A stretch of DNA of 64,000 nt from an uncultured Muribaculaceae bacterium (GCA_910579105.1 CAJTRT010000001.1:1-64000); one strand, 5' to 3'; shown: positions 1-7,957, numbered from the stretch's first letter. Notes: generated by a model from the sequence alone, not told the origin. Made by a program: numbers and translations.

Positions 1-2
1 CC

Positions 3-311
3 AACGCCGACACCCGCGCCACCTACGAGGTGCTGATGGCCCAGCTCGACCGTTACGGCGACCTGCCCAACGACGTGGACGCCCTGGCCGAGTACTCGTC
101 GCAGACCAGGAATGTCGACCTCATGGGGCGGCTTGTCTACGACGACAAGCGCCGCGAGGTGATCAATTTCGGCAAGTACAAGGGGCAGCTCGCCGAGGAC
201 GTGCTGCGCCGCGACCCCGGCTATTTCAGCTGGATCCAGCAGGGTGAGTTCCCCTCCGACACCAAACGCTGCTTCCTGGCCGTAAAGCTCCGCGCGGGCC
301 ACAAGTACTGA
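3..311 (+). CDS. 3'-5' exonuclease, C-terminal part (cut by window edge)
   Basis: The gene is open at the left edge; codons read from base 3. The first residues, NADTRATYEVL, fit the last (ExoIII) motif of DnaQ-fold 3'-5' exonucleases, whose Asp binds a catalytic metal. The following part contains VINFGKYKGQLAEDVL, the pattern of the small DUF3820 domain often fused behind such exonucleases in Bacteroidetes. The expected role is DNA or RNA end trimming in the cytoplasm. Stop at 309-311; coaBC starts 18 bases later, so the two are probably co-transcribed. The N-terminal catalytic motifs lie outside the window, so the assignment rests on the tail alone. Confidence 0.8.
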   Translation, partial: NADTRATYEVLMAQLDRYGDLPNDVDALAEYSSQTRNVDLMGRLVYDDKRREVINFGKYKGQLAEDVLRRDPGYFSWIQQGEFPSDTKRCFLAVKLRAGHKY

Positions 312-328
312 CCAACAGCCCCGCGTCT

Positions 329-1549
329 ATGAGTGTTCTGAAAGGGAAACATATCGTATTGGGAATCACCGGCGGAATCGCCGCCTATAAGTCGGCTTCG
401 CTGCTGCGCCTTTTCGTCAGGGCCGGGGCGGAGGTGCAGGTGGTCATGACGCCGAGCGCCAGGGAGTTTATCACCCCGGTGACTCTCTCCGCCCTGTCGG
501 GCAAACCCGTGGTCAGTGAGTTCTTCACCGCCAACACGGGGGAGTGGCACAGCCACGTCGACCTCGGCCTGTGGGCCGACGCGATGGTCATCGCGCCCGC
601 CACGGCGTGCACGATAGCGAAGATGGCCAACGGCGTGGCCGACAATATGCTGGTGACCACCTACCTGTCGGCCCGCGAGCCGGTGTTCGTGGCTCCGGCG
701 ATGGACCTCGACATGATGGCCCACCCCTCGACGCTGCGCAACCTCGACCTGCTGCGCTCCTACGGCAACCACGTCATAGAACCTGCCGAGGGGGAGCTTG
801 CCTCGCACCTTGTCGGAAAGGGGCGCATGGAGGAACCCGAGGGGATTTTCCGCTATCTTGAAGAGTATTTCGAGCGGCGGGTGGCTGTGGAAAACTCTCC
901 GCTGAAAGGGCGCAAGGTGCTGATTACCGGCGGCCCCACGGTCGAGCGCATCGACCCTGTGCGCTTCATCAGCAACTTCTCGACAGGGAAGATGGCTTTC
1001 GCCATGGCCGACGAGGCGGCGCGGCGCGGCGCGGAGGTGACGGTCGTAGCAGGGCCGACAGTGGCAGTTCCGGCCGACAGCCGCGTGCGCGTGGTCAGGG
1101 TGGAGTCGGCGCTGGAAATGCTCGACGCGTGCCGCCGCGAGTTCCCGGCAAGCGACGTGGCGGTGATGTGCGCCGCCGTGGCCGACTACCGGGTGGCGAA
1201 TCCCGCCTCCGCGAAAATCAAGCGCGAGGGGCACGAGCCTCCGCACCTGGAGCTGGTCGCCAACCCCGACATCGCGGCGACCCTCGGGGCGGAAAAGCGC
1301 CCCGGGCAGATTCTCGTAGGGTTCGCCCTCGAGACAGACAACGGCCCGGCAAACGCCATGGGGAAGATGGAGCGCAAGAACCTCGACATGGTGGTGCTCA
1401 ACTCCCTGGCTGACAAGGGCGCCGGTTTCTCCACTGATACCAACCGCGTGAGCATCTTCCGCCGGGGGGTGGTCGAACCGCTTGTTTTCCCGCTGAAACC
1501 GAAGACAGAGGTCGCCGCCGACATTCTCAACGTTATAGAAACATTATGA
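329..1549 (+). CDS. coaBC: Bifunctional phosphopantothenoylcysteine decarboxylase / phosphopantothenate-cysteine ligase
   Basis: This enzyme joins cysteine to 4'-phosphopantothenate and decarboxylates the product to phosphopantetheine, in cytoplasmic coenzyme A synthesis. At 406 aa it has normal family length. The N-terminal flavoprotein (CoaC) half shows GITGGIAAYK near residue 12, the catalytic His in SHVDLG at about 76, and PAMDLDMM near 123. The CoaB half starts near 193 with KVLITGGPTVERIDPVR, then NFSTGKM and AAVADYR. Oddity: the active-site flap reads GELASHLVGKGRM, without the Cys that E. coli Dfp has there. The end overlaps the next start in ATGA. The order exonuclease-coaBC-DUF4835-recN is familiar from Bacteroidales. 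Confidence 0.96.
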   Translation: MSVLKGKHIVLGITGGIAAYKSASLLRLFVRAGAEVQVVMTPSAREFITPVTLSALSGKPVVSEFFTANTGEWHSHVDLGLWADAMVIAPATACTIAKMANGVADNMLVTTYLSAREPVFVAPAMDLDMMAHPSTLRNLDLLRSYGNHVIEPAEGELASHLVGKGRMEEPEGIFRYLEEYFERRVAVENSPLKGRKVLITGGPTVERIDPVRFISNFSTGKMAFAMADEAARRGAEVTVVAGPTVAVPADSRVRVVRVESALEMLDACRREFPASDVAVMCAAVADYRVANPASAKIKREGHEPPHLELVANPDIAATLGAEKRPGQILVGFALETDNGPANAMGKMERKNLDMVVLNSLADKGAGFSTDTNRVSIFRRGVVEPLVFPLKPKTEVAADILNVIETL

Positions 1550-2457
1550 AACGAACTCTCTCCTACCTGTTCCTGTTGTTCTTCCTGCTTGTTTCGGCCC
1601 GGGCCTCGGCCCAGGAGCTGAACTGCCAGGTGGAAATAAATTCCGACCAGTTGCAGGGCACGAACAAAAGTGTGTTCGAGACCTTGCAGCAGGCCGTTAA
1701 CGATTATCTCAACACCACCCACTTCACCAACATGCAGTTCGGCGCGAACGAACGCATAGAGTGCCGCTTCTTCCTGACGGTCAAGGAGTACACCGACAAT
1801 GTGCTCAAAGGCGACCTGCAGGTGCAGTCGTCGCGGCCGACATATAACGCCACATACACCACCACCCTGCTGAACTTCAAGGACACTCGTATCGAGTTCC
1901 AGTACCAGGAGGGGGAGCCGCTGGTGTTCTCCACGACTTCCATGGAGAGCCAGCTTACGGCCATACTCAACTTCTACGCCTACCTCATCATAGCCCTCGA
2001 CGGCGACTCGATGGCGCCCCGCGGAGGGGAGGAGCAGTGGGAGCAGCTGAAAATGATCGTGCAGTTCGCACAATCGTCCGGCGAGCCGGGCTGGAAGGCG
2101 TTCGAGGACAAGCGCAACCGCTCGGCGATTCTCGACGCGTTCACCTCCCCGGCGACCAACGCGGTGCGCGATATGTTATACAACTACCACCGCCTGGGGC
2201 TCGACGAGATGGCGCTTTCCCCCGACAAGGGGCGGGCGCAGATCACGGAATCGCTCGCCACGCTGCAAAAAGTCTACGACCACGACCCTATGTCGGTGTT
2301 CCTCGCGATGTTCATGGACTCGAAGCTCGACGAGCTTGTGAACATCTACACCAAAGGCTCGCAGACCGAGCGCGACAAGGTGGTGGAGATTCTGCAACCG
2401 CTTTACCCCACGGAGATGAAGCGCATAAACTTCATAAAGCAAGGGGTCAACAAGTAA
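1546..2457 (+). CDS. DUF4835 family protein (PorD-type)
   Basis: A 303-aa secreted protein. The start ATG at 1546 overlaps the coaBC stop. The N-terminus (MKRTLSYLFLLFFLLVSARA) is a clear signal peptide with a likely cut after ASA-Q. The mature part starts ELNCQVEINSDQLQGTNKSVF, the hallmark opening of DUF4835, and continues as a soluble periplasmic-looking protein with no membrane segment. The family sits between coaBC and recN across Bacteroidetes, and I recall current annotation naming it type IX secretion protein PorD; its biochemical role is not established. The T9SS-like tail on the protease at 17428 would fit a T9SS host. Family call is firm; function is tentative. Confidence 0.88.
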   Translation: MKRTLSYLFLLFFLLVSARASAQELNCQVEINSDQLQGTNKSVFETLQQAVNDYLNTTHFTNMQFGANERIECRFFLTVKEYTDNVLKGDLQVQSSRPTYNATYTTTLLNFKDTRIEFQYQEGEPLVFSTTSMESQLTAILNFYAYLIIALDGDSMAPRGGEEQWEQLKMIVQFAQSSGEPGWKAFEDKRNRSAILDAFTSPATNAVRDMLYNYHRLGLDEMALSPDKGRAQITESLATLQKVYDHDPMSVFLAMFMDSKLDELVNIYTKGSQTERDKVVEILQPLYPTEMKRINFIKQGVNK

Positions 2458-2478
2458 ATGTGAAGGAGGCTTGAAAAT

Positions 2479-4158
2479 ATGATTGAGTCGCTCCATATAT
2501 CAAACTACGCTTTGATCGACCGGGTGGACATCCAGCTCCATCCCGGGTTCAACATAATCACCGGCGAGACCGGCGCGGGCAAGTCTATCATGCTCGGGGC
2601 GCTGTCGCTGCTGTTAGGGGGACGCGCCGACACCAAGGCTATGCGCGACCCGGCGGTGAAGTCGGTCGTCGAGGCCTCGTTCACGGTCGAGGGGTATCCG
2701 GCGCTGGAAACGATATGTCGCGAGAACGACATAGACTGGGACGCGAGGAGGATAATCCTGCGCCGCGAGATTACTTCTGCGGGGCGCTCCAGGGCTTTCG
2801 TCAACGATACGCCGGTTACGCTCGCCGTGTTGCAGAGCGTGGCGTTGCAGCTTGTCGACATCCACTCGCAGCACCAGAACCTGTTGCTGGCCTCGCCGCC
2901 ATACCAGTTGAGGGTGCTCGATTCCCTGGCCGGTAACGAGGAGCGCCTGGTGCGTTTCGCGGAGGCTTACAGCCATTACCGGCAGGCTGTGCGCCATTTC
3001 CAGCAGGCGCGGAAGGCTGTCGCCCAGACCCGCGACGAGGAGGAATACCTGCGCTACCAGCACCAGCAGCTCCGCGATGCCAATCTCCAGGACGGCGAAC
3101 TTGAAGACCTCGAGCGCGAGCGCGAGCTCTTGGTGAACATGGCCGACATAAAGGCCTCGCTGTCGGTGGTGGTCAACGCCCTTTCCGACGGGGAGCCGAA
3201 CGTGGACGCTCTGCTTAAAGACGCGGCCGACAACGCGGCCGACCTCTCGGACCTCCTGGAGGATGCCGACCAGCTCGCGGAGCGCCTGCGCGCGATCCGC
3301 GTCGAGGCCCGCGACATCGCCGAGACTTTCGGTGCGTATGACCGTGACCTTAACTCCGACCCGGCGCAGCTCGAGGAGGTGGAAGAGAGGCTGAACGACC
3401 TCTACGACCTCCTGCGACGCCACAAAGTCGAGTCGGTCAAGGAGCTGATCGCTCTGCGCGACACGCTCGACGAGCGGCTGAGGTCGTTCGACAACAGCGA
3501 CACTGACCTGCGCGACCTCGAGCTCGCTGCCAAACGCGCCAAGAAGGTGGCGCTCGATATGGCCCACGAGATTTCGGCCATCCGCCGCGCCGAGGCCGAG
3601 AAGTTTGCCGAAATGCTCCGCGAGCGCGCCGTGCCGCTGGGGATGAAGAACCTGAAGGTTGAGATACAGGTGCGCGACGCCGAACTGACCTCCACCGGGG
3701 TTGACCACGTTGAGTTCCTTTTCGCCTTCAACAAGAACCAGGAGCCGTTGCCGGTGGGCAACACCGCCTCCGGTGGCGAGATTTCGCGCCTTATGCTCTC
3801 CATAAAGTCGATCGTGGCCGACAAGATGCAGCTTCCGTCGCTGATTTTCGACGAGGTGGACACCGGCGTGAGCGGCGACGTGGCGAACCGTATGGGGGAG
3901 ATGATGCGGCAGATCGCGGCCAACATTCAGGTGATCGCCATCACCCACCTGCCGCAGGTAGCGGCCAAGGGGAAGGCGCATTACAAGGTCTACAAGGAGG
4001 ATACCGACCAGGCCACCGTGACCCGCATCAGCGAACTGACCACCGAACAGCGCGTGGCCGAGCTGGCGCTGATGCTCTCCGGCTCGGCGGTCGACGCGGC
4101 CGCGCTGGCCAACGCCCGCTCCCTCCTCGGAATCCCTTCGGATAACTTATTTGAATGA
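2479..4158 (+). CDS. recN: DNA repair protein RecN
   Basis: An SMC-like ATPase (559 aa, usual length) acting early in recombinational double-strand break repair. The N-terminus carries Walker A GETGAGKS (about 29-36). The middle, about 150-350, is long charged coiled coil rich in Glu, Arg and Leu. The C-terminal ATPase half shows the ABC signature ASGGEISRLML, Walker B LPSLIFDEVDTGVSG and the His switch AITHLPQVAA. Start is ATG 2479, preceded by GGAGG at about 2464-2468, an unusually good Shine-Dalgarno for this phylum. It follows DUF4835 by 21 bases, in one operon running on to rlmB. Confidence 0.97.
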   Translation: MIESLHISNYALIDRVDIQLHPGFNIITGETGAGKSIMLGALSLLLGGRADTKAMRDPAVKSVVEASFTVEGYPALETICRENDIDWDARRIILRREITSAGRSRAFVNDTPVTLAVLQSVALQLVDIHSQHQNLLLASPPYQLRVLDSLAGNEERLVRFAEAYSHYRQAVRHFQQARKAVAQTRDEEEYLRYQHQQLRDANLQDGELEDLERERELLVNMADIKASLSVVVNALSDGEPNVDALLKDAADNAADLSDLLEDADQLAERLRAIRVEARDIAETFGAYDRDLNSDPAQLEEVEERLNDLYDLLRRHKVESVKELIALRDTLDERLRSFDNSDTDLRDLELAAKRAKKVALDMAHEISAIRRAEAEKFAEMLRERAVPLGMKNLKVEIQVRDAELTSTGVDHVEFLFAFNKNQEPLPVGNTASGGEISRLMLSIKSIVADKMQLPSLIFDEVDTGVSGDVANRMGEMMRQIAANIQVIAITHLPQVAAKGKAHYKVYKEDTDQATVTRISELTTEQRVAELALMLSGSAVDAAALANARSLLGIPSDNLFE

Positions 4159-4168
4159 TACTGACAAT

Positions 4169-4909
4169 ATGCTTGAACGCGACGAATATATCTTCGGCAT
4201 ACGCCCGGTGATAGAGGCCATAGAGGCCGGTAAGGAAATCGACAAGGTGCTGCTGCGCAAGGACCTCCAGGGGGAGCTTGCCAAGGAACTTTTCGAGGTA
4301 ATCCACCGCTACGGCATCGTCACCCAGCGCGTGCCCGCCGACAAAATCGACCGCATAACCCGCAAGAACCACCAGGGTGTGCTTGCCATCCTGTCGGCGG
4401 TGAGCTACGACTCGCTCGAAAACCTTGTGCCGAGGCTCTACGAGGAGGGACGCATGCCGTTCCTGGTGATACTCGACGGGGTGACCGACGTGCGCAACTT
4501 CGGGGCGATCGCCCGCACCTGCGAGTGTGCCGGGGCCGATGCCATAGTGATTCCCCGCAAGGGTGGCGTGAGTGTCTGCGGCGATGCCGTCAAGACTTCG
4601 GCGGGGGCACTGAGCTACCTTCCGGTGTGCCGTGAGAAGAGCATTGTCAACGCCGTGAAATTCCTCAAAGACAACGGCTACAAGGTGGTGGCCGCTTCCG
4701 AGAAGGCGACAGAGAGCTATACCGAGGCCGACTATACCGGCCCGGTGGCCATCGTCATGGGTGCCGAGGACATAGGCATCGATCCCGGCGTGCTGCGCCA
4801 GTGCGACACCATCGTCTCCATCCCCCAGTGCGGCCGCATCGGCTCCCTCAACGTCTCCGTCGCCGCCGGCGTCCTCATCTACGAAGTCCTCCGCCAGCGC
4901 GGCCTCTGA
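4169..4909 (+). CDS. rlmB: 23S rRNA (guanosine-2'-O-)-methyltransferase, RlmB/SpoU type
   Basis: A SPOUT-class methyltransferase (246 aa) that methylates a 23S rRNA guanosine ribose with S-adenosylmethionine. An N-terminal substrate-binding domain starts YIFGIRPVIEAIEAG. The three SpoU motifs are present: DVRNFGAIARTCECAGA, IVMGAEDIGI and IPQCGRIGSLNVSVAAGVL, the last forming the trefoil knot. I chose ATG 4169. An in-frame TTG at 4151 would add six residues and overlap recN by 8 bases, but ATG gives the usual short family N-terminus. It is the last gene of the recN operon, followed by a strong stem-loop. Confidence 0.93.
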   Translation: MLERDEYIFGIRPVIEAIEAGKEIDKVLLRKDLQGELAKELFEVIHRYGIVTQRVPADKIDRITRKNHQGVLAILSAVSYDSLENLVPRLYEEGRMPFLVILDGVTDVRNFGAIARTCECAGADAIVIPRKGGVSVCGDAVKTSAGALSYLPVCREKSIVNAVKFLKDNGYKVVAASEKATESYTEADYTGPVAIVMGAEDIGIDPGVLRQCDTIVSIPQCGRIGSLNVSVAAGVLIYEVLRQRGL

Positions 4910-4925
4910 CCAGGAATATGAAATG

Positions 4926-4955
4926 ACAGCCCCGATATGTGAATATCGGGGCTGT
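4926..4955 (+). terminator. Stem-loop after rlmB
   Basis: Perfect 13-bp stem (acagccccgatat, 4926-4938, pairing with 4943-4955) around a GTGA loop, 16 bases after the rlmB stop. There is no T run behind it, so it may act as a 3' stabiliser or a Bacteroidetes-style terminator without a U tract. Confidence 0.7.
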
Positions 4956-4988
4956 GACTGATATCACCATGCCATACTGGCACAAAAA

Positions 4989-5018
4989 GGGGCGGTGTTT
5001 TAATTTTGAGACCGCCCC
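4989..5018 (-). terminator. Terminator of the outer-membrane barrel gene
   Basis: GGGGCGGT (4989-4996) pairs with ACCGCCCC (5011-5018). On the minus strand the stem is followed by TTTTT, so it is a classical terminator for the gene ending at 5048. Confidence 0.8.
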
Positions 5019-5047
5019 ATTGTAGTTATATTGTTCCTGTGCCTGGC

Positions 5048-5791
5048 TTAGAAGTTATAGCCGACACCGATCTTGAAGGTGGAGGTGTTCAGCTTTTTGG
5101 CAAGTTCCATAAAGTCGGTGCCATAGGATAGGCCGAGATAGAACGCCTTGTATGTGGCGCCTACGCCGATATGCCAGCCGAGCTGGAAGCGCTTCCATTG
5201 GCCGTCCTTGCCGACATCATCTTTGTCGAACATGTTGTATTTTTCCTCGTAGCGGTCAAGGTCGTAGTCTTCGCCGAACCGGTTTTCAAAATACTCTTCA
5301 TCATCGATGGACGCGGATTGCTTGCTTTGGGCGAACACGTTGAATTTCAGATTCAGGCCGAGATAGGGCTGGATTGAGAAGTCGCTGTTGACGTTGAACT
5401 TGTAGGCGACATTCACGGGTATGGAGAGGGAAATCGTTGTCATTTTGCTTTTCAGTTCCCCACATTCGAGGAAGTCGGGGTCGATAACGTCGCTGTAAAA
5501 ACCGAAGTTGGCTCCGATGCCTGTTTCGAGGAAGATTGGGAGAGTCTTTGAAAGGCTGAAGCCATGCAGATAGTCGATGGCGATGCCGTTCAGGCCCTGG
5601 TCATCGGCACCCTTGTAATCGGGTGACAGCTTGTCGTACTGGTAGGAGAGTGAGATGCGGTCGTAGGGAGTGCAGTCCTTTACCATGGAGGAACCGCCGT
5701 TGGCGCCTGTCGAGGCGTTGGAGAACTGGGCGAAGGCGGGCGCGGCGACTGCCAGTGCTCCGGCTATCATCAGAATCTTGATTGCTTTCAT
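5048..5791 (-). CDS. Outer-membrane beta-barrel protein (OMP_b-brl type)
   Basis: A 247-aa protein with signal peptide MKAIKILMIAGALAVAAPAFA and cut before QFSN. The mature part alternates polar and aromatic residues in barrel strands (ISLSYQYDKL, TTISLSIPVNVAYKF, FQLGWHIGVGATY) and ends in KIGVGYNF, a C-terminal Phe typical of outer-membrane barrels. An acidic stretch around DDEEYFENRFGEDYDLD near residue 165 is probably a surface loop. This fits the small barrel family common in Bacteroidetes; ligand unknown. It is a lone gene with its own terminator, a -7 element at 5899-5906 and a C8 run in the -33 region that may tune its expression. Confidence 0.85.
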   Translation of the reverse strand: MKAIKILMIAGALAVAAPAFAQFSNASTGANGGSSMVKDCTPYDRISLSYQYDKLSPDYKGADDQGLNGIAIDYLHGFSLSKTLPIFLETGIGANFGFYSDVIDPDFLECGELKSKMTTISLSIPVNVAYKFNVNSDFSIQPYLGLNLKFNVFAQSKQSASIDDEEYFENRFGEDYDLDRYEEKYNMFDKDDVGKDGQWKRFQLGWHIGVGATYKAFYLGLSYGTDFMELAKKLNTSTFKIGVGYNF

Positions 5792-5807
5792 TCTGTGTGT
5801 GATTGGT

Positions 5808-5835
5808 TAGTGATATAGTTTTAGTGATATAGTTT
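5808..5835. repeat. Tandem 14-mer in the 5' leader of the barrel gene
   Basis: Two perfect adjacent copies of tagtgatatagttt (5808-5821 and 5822-5835), 17 bases upstream of the start codon inside the predicted leader. Beyond them, ACGTGAGT (5837-5844) pairs with ACTCACGT (5860-5867). Function unknown; possibly leader structure. Confidence 0.6.
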
Positions 5836-5898
5836 AACGTGAGTCCGCGCTTATCTCGAACTCACGTAATTTTAACATTAGTAAGCCAAAATACACAG

Positions 5899-5906
5899 CA
5901 AAGGTA
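5899..5906 (-). promoter_or_regulatory. -7 element of the barrel gene promoter
   Basis: TACCTTTG on the minus strand matches TAnnTTTG. It predicts a leader of about 100 nt. Nineteen bases upstream, where the -33 box should be, lies the edge of the homopolymer at 5926-5933; the nearest TTTG is only 12 bases away. Confidence 0.6.
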
Positions 5907-5925
5907 AATTAAATTTAACAAACTA

Positions 5926-5933
5926 CCCCCCCC
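5926..5933. repeat. C8 homopolymer (G8 on the coding strand) in the -33 region
   Basis: Eight consecutive C, directly read. The tract lies 20-27 bases upstream of the -7 element of the barrel gene, where tract length would change promoter geometry. Confidence 0.7.
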
Positions 5934-6021
5934 AATAGTTAAATAAGGTTAATGAATAAAAGGTGAGTGTTTTCTGTTTTATAAGACTGCGTATTCCTTC
6001 TGCATAAAGTACTGTCTCAAA

Positions 6022-6087
6022 GTAGGGACGCGGCGTGCCGCGTATCAGTCGCAATTCCGAATTATACGCTGCACGCCGCAACCGTAC
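6022..6087. repeat. REP/BIME-like inverted palindrome pair, copy 1
   Basis: Left arm 6022-6044 reads GTAGGGACGCGGC then GTGCCGCGTA, itself a palindrome behind a GTAG foot. A degenerate inverted arm (ending CCGTAC) lies at 6065-6087. It resembles the copies at 24508 and 51334. It sits between the 3' end of the AbiEii-like gene and the upstream side of the barrel promoter. Confidence 0.65.
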
Positions 6088-6104
6088 ACTTATGGGCTGG
6101 TGCC

Positions 6105-6752
6105 TCACATTTCGGCCTTTACCGCCGCCATCACTCGCTGTTCAATCTCCTTTGGCGAGATGTCGTAGACCGGCTCTAACGCGGGAAATTCCGCGTCAGG
6201 AACAAATCTGTCGGAATTGGTCAGCAATGCGATGAGGTTTTTGGATTTAAGCCGATGCCCGGAATATTTCAACGCAATCCGCATCATCTCGGTGAAGCTG
6301 ATGCCGGCCTCGAGGAGCGAGTAGATGTCGTAATAGTCGCGGAATTTGCTCCTACGAAGCATCACCTCCATTTTCATCGCGCCAATGGATGTGAGGTCTG
6401 CGATACAAAGGTTGTTTTGAAATGAAATGCGGTTTTGAACTGGCGTGTGATTGGGGCTGGCGTAAAAAGATGTCTTCACCCCTTCGACAATGAACGTGAC
6501 GTGGTCTAAGTCAAGAATCTCCCGGTTTTCAATAGTCCCTATCGTTTCTAATTCTTTTTGAATGGCTGGCCAGTCAACTTCTCTTTTCTCGTTTTTTGAT
6601 GTGCGCCATGTCATGAAGTCCAAATCTTCGCTCTTGCGGGTACCCAGTTGGAGTGCCAACGCTGTGCCACCTACCAGGGTGTATGGCTTTATACATTGAA
6701 GACGTGTGATGGCGTCGAAAATCCGGGCGGTATGTGGAGCGAGACCTTTCAT
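6105..6752 (-). CDS. AbiEii/AbiGii-type nucleotidyltransferase (putative toxin)
   Basis: A 215-aa protein with the nucleotidyltransferase-fold motif GGTALALQLGTRKSEDLDF (about residues 28-46): GG(S/T)AL followed by acidic residues that would bind metal. Later come KMEVMLRRSKFRDYYDIYSL (about 127-146), the DUF1814 signature where Lys and RDYYD stabilise the active site. AbiEii proteins are toxins of type IV toxin-antitoxin or phage-abortive systems that transfer nucleotides to tRNA or other targets; here this is family inference. It starts 2 bases after the stop of the gene at 6755, so both form a tight pair from the promoter at 7122-7152. Confidence 0.88.
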   Translation of the reverse strand: MKGLAPHTARIFDAITRLQCIKPYTLVGGTALALQLGTRKSEDLDFMTWRTSKNEKREVDWPAIQKELETIGTIENREILDLDHVTFIVEGVKTSFYASPNHTPVQNRISFQNNLCIADLTSIGAMKMEVMLRRSKFRDYYDIYSLLEAGISFTEMMRIALKYSGHRLKSKNLIALLTNSDRFVPDAEFPALEPVYDISPKEIEQRVMAAVKAEM

Positions 6753-6754
6753 GT

Positions 6755-7114
6755 TTAATAGTTTGGAACCATTTGGTGCATGTGGCGTGTTTGTAGTGAT
6801 TTGAGGTATGCGTCGGGTCTCTTGGCTCCGAAATAGTACCAGGCGAAGAATCGGTTGATGGAATAAAGATAGTCTCCTTCAGGAACAAGCAGTCGGCTCC
6901 AGGCGTATTTGATTTTCTTTTTTGAAAATATCAAGAACAATTGTTTGATTTCCGGGAGGTCAAGAAAACGCAACGTCAACGCTATCAGTTGGTCGTCAGG
7001 GATTGCCGAGAGGGAAATTGCGTTATTGTCGTATGACCAGAACGCATGCTCCTCCTTGATTCGTTCAAAGAGGTCTTTCTTTATTGCGGTTATTCGTTCT
7101 TTGTTCCTGATCAT
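6755..7114 (-). CDS. DUF6922-like protein, partner of the AbiEii-type gene
   Basis: A 119-aa basic, aromatic-rich protein with no signal peptide. It contains EHAFWSYD near residue 22 and a helical segment DDQLIALTLRFLDLPEIKQLF, a pattern I associate with small proteins (DUF6922) encoded before AbiEii-like genes in Bacteroidetes. It lacks the winged-helix opening of classical AbiEi antitoxins, yet by position (first gene, 2-base gap) it is the candidate antitoxin. The late part (KIKYAWSRLLVPEGDYLYSINRF) could be a nucleic acid or partner contact; that is a guess. Confidence 0.72.
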   Translation of the reverse strand: MIRNKERITAIKKDLFERIKEEHAFWSYDNNAISLSAIPDDQLIALTLRFLDLPEIKQLFLIFSKKKIKYAWSRLLVPEGDYLYSINRFFAWYYFGAKRPDAYLKSLQTRHMHQMVPNY

Positions 7115-7121
7115 GCTGTTG

Positions 7122-7152
7122 CAAAGATAAGCAAATCTTTTTATAAGACAAA
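7122..7152 (-). promoter_or_regulatory. Promoter of the DUF6922/AbiEii pair
   Basis: On the minus strand TTTG (7152-7149), 19 bases, then TATCTTTG (7129-7122): a full match to the Bacteroidetes consensus. The start of transcription would fall about at the ATG (7114), giving an almost leaderless mRNA. The -33 box touches the terminator stem at 7151-7174. Confidence 0.8.
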
Positions 7153-7174
7153 CCCGCGGGAGTGGCCGCGGGTT
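7151..7174 (-). terminator. Terminator after the sigma factor gene
   Basis: AACCCGCGG (7151-7159) pairs with CCGCGGGTT (7166-7174), 41 bases beyond the sigma factor stop on the minus strand, followed by a mildly T/A-rich stretch. Confidence 0.65.
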
Positions 7175-7214
7175 CGGTGTGTTTTGGGAATGTGGGCAAT
7201 GGCAGGGGGGAGGC

Positions 7215-7805
7215 TCAGCGGGTCAGGACGATGTTTTTGTCCTGGGCGATGCGGCGCATGTTGAGCACGGCGTAGCGCATGCGGCCGAGGGCTGTGTTGA
7301 TGCTGACCCCCGTGGCCTCGGCGATTTCCTTGAACGACATGTCGCGGTAGAAGCGCATGTCGAGCACCTCGCGCTGCGCCTCGGGGAGCGATTCCATGAT
7401 GCGGCGCACGTCGGTGTGGATCTGCGAGGTGACGAGTATGTCCTCTATGTTCTCCTCCGAGAGGTCGCGGCGGTTGAGCACGTCGGTCTCCTCCTGGTCG
7501 GCCGACATGGTGTTCTCGCTCTTTTCCTGGCGGAAGTAGTCGATGATTATGTTGTGGGCGATGCGCATGAGCCATGCCGAGAACTTGCCGGATTCGGTGT
7601 AGCGCCCCTGCTTGATGGTGGTGATCGCCTTGACGAAAGTCTCCTGGAATATGTCGTCGGCGACATCCTTGTTCTTTACGATGTTCAGGATATAGGTGAA
7701 GACTCTCTGCTGGTGGCGTTTCAGAAGCGTGTCGAAAGCAGTGTTGTCTCCGTCGAAGAAAGCGGTTACCAACTTTTCGTCGGTGAGCCGGGTGAAATTT
7801 CGCAT
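7215..7805 (-). CDS. RNA polymerase sigma-70 factor, ECF group
   Basis: A 196-aa ECF sigma factor. Region 2 spans about residues 20-90 (FDTLLKRHQQRVFTYILNIV, DVADDIFQETFVKAI, FSAWLMRIAHNIIIDYFR) and binds core polymerase and the -10-like element. Region 4 spans about 130-190 (LPEAQREVLDMRFYRDMSFK, then TGVSINTALGRMRYAVLNMR), the helix-turn-helix for the -35-like element. No anti-sigma gene is adjacent, unlike SusC/D-linked ECF factors, so it may be constitutive or controlled elsewhere. It is a single-gene unit with a strong promoter at 7926-7957 and its own terminator. Confidence 0.94.
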   Translation of the reverse strand: MRNFTRLTDEKLVTAFFDGDNTAFDTLLKRHQQRVFTYILNIVKNKDVADDIFQETFVKAITTIKQGRYTESGKFSAWLMRIAHNIIIDYFRQEKSENTMSADQEETDVLNRRDLSEENIEDILVTSQIHTDVRRIMESLPEAQREVLDMRFYRDMSFKEIAEATGVSINTALGRMRYAVLNMRRIAQDKNIVLTR

Positions 7806-7925
7806 TATCGTCAGTAGTTTAGATTAAGTAGAGATGTAATCTATAGGCTGATAATTTTTAGTTGGGATGCAAGTTTTTAGTTGACGATTGGCGGGAGTTG
7901 TTCCTCATCTTTGTTTTCTATATCG

Positions 7926-7957
7926 CAAAATTACAAAACTGGAATGAATCTGCCAAA
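7926..7957 (-). promoter_or_regulatory. Promoter of the ECF sigma factor gene
   Basis: TTTG (7957-7954), 20 bases, TAATTTTG (7933-7926) on the minus strand; consensus match. Predicted leader about 115 nt. Confidence 0.75.

Noticed and set aside
2614..3981. Long open frame (455 codons) antisense to recN
   Set aside because: Low-complexity Arg/Leu/Val composition without domain; typical high-GC shadow of a strong gene.
4989..5018. Idea that both stem-loops after rlmB serve rlmB
   Set aside because: The second has its T run on the minus strand and fits the converging barrel gene.
5923..6108. 61-codon frame on the minus strand
   Set aside because: It is only read-through of the REP-like palindrome (RGTPRPY) and of the homopolymer; no start signals.
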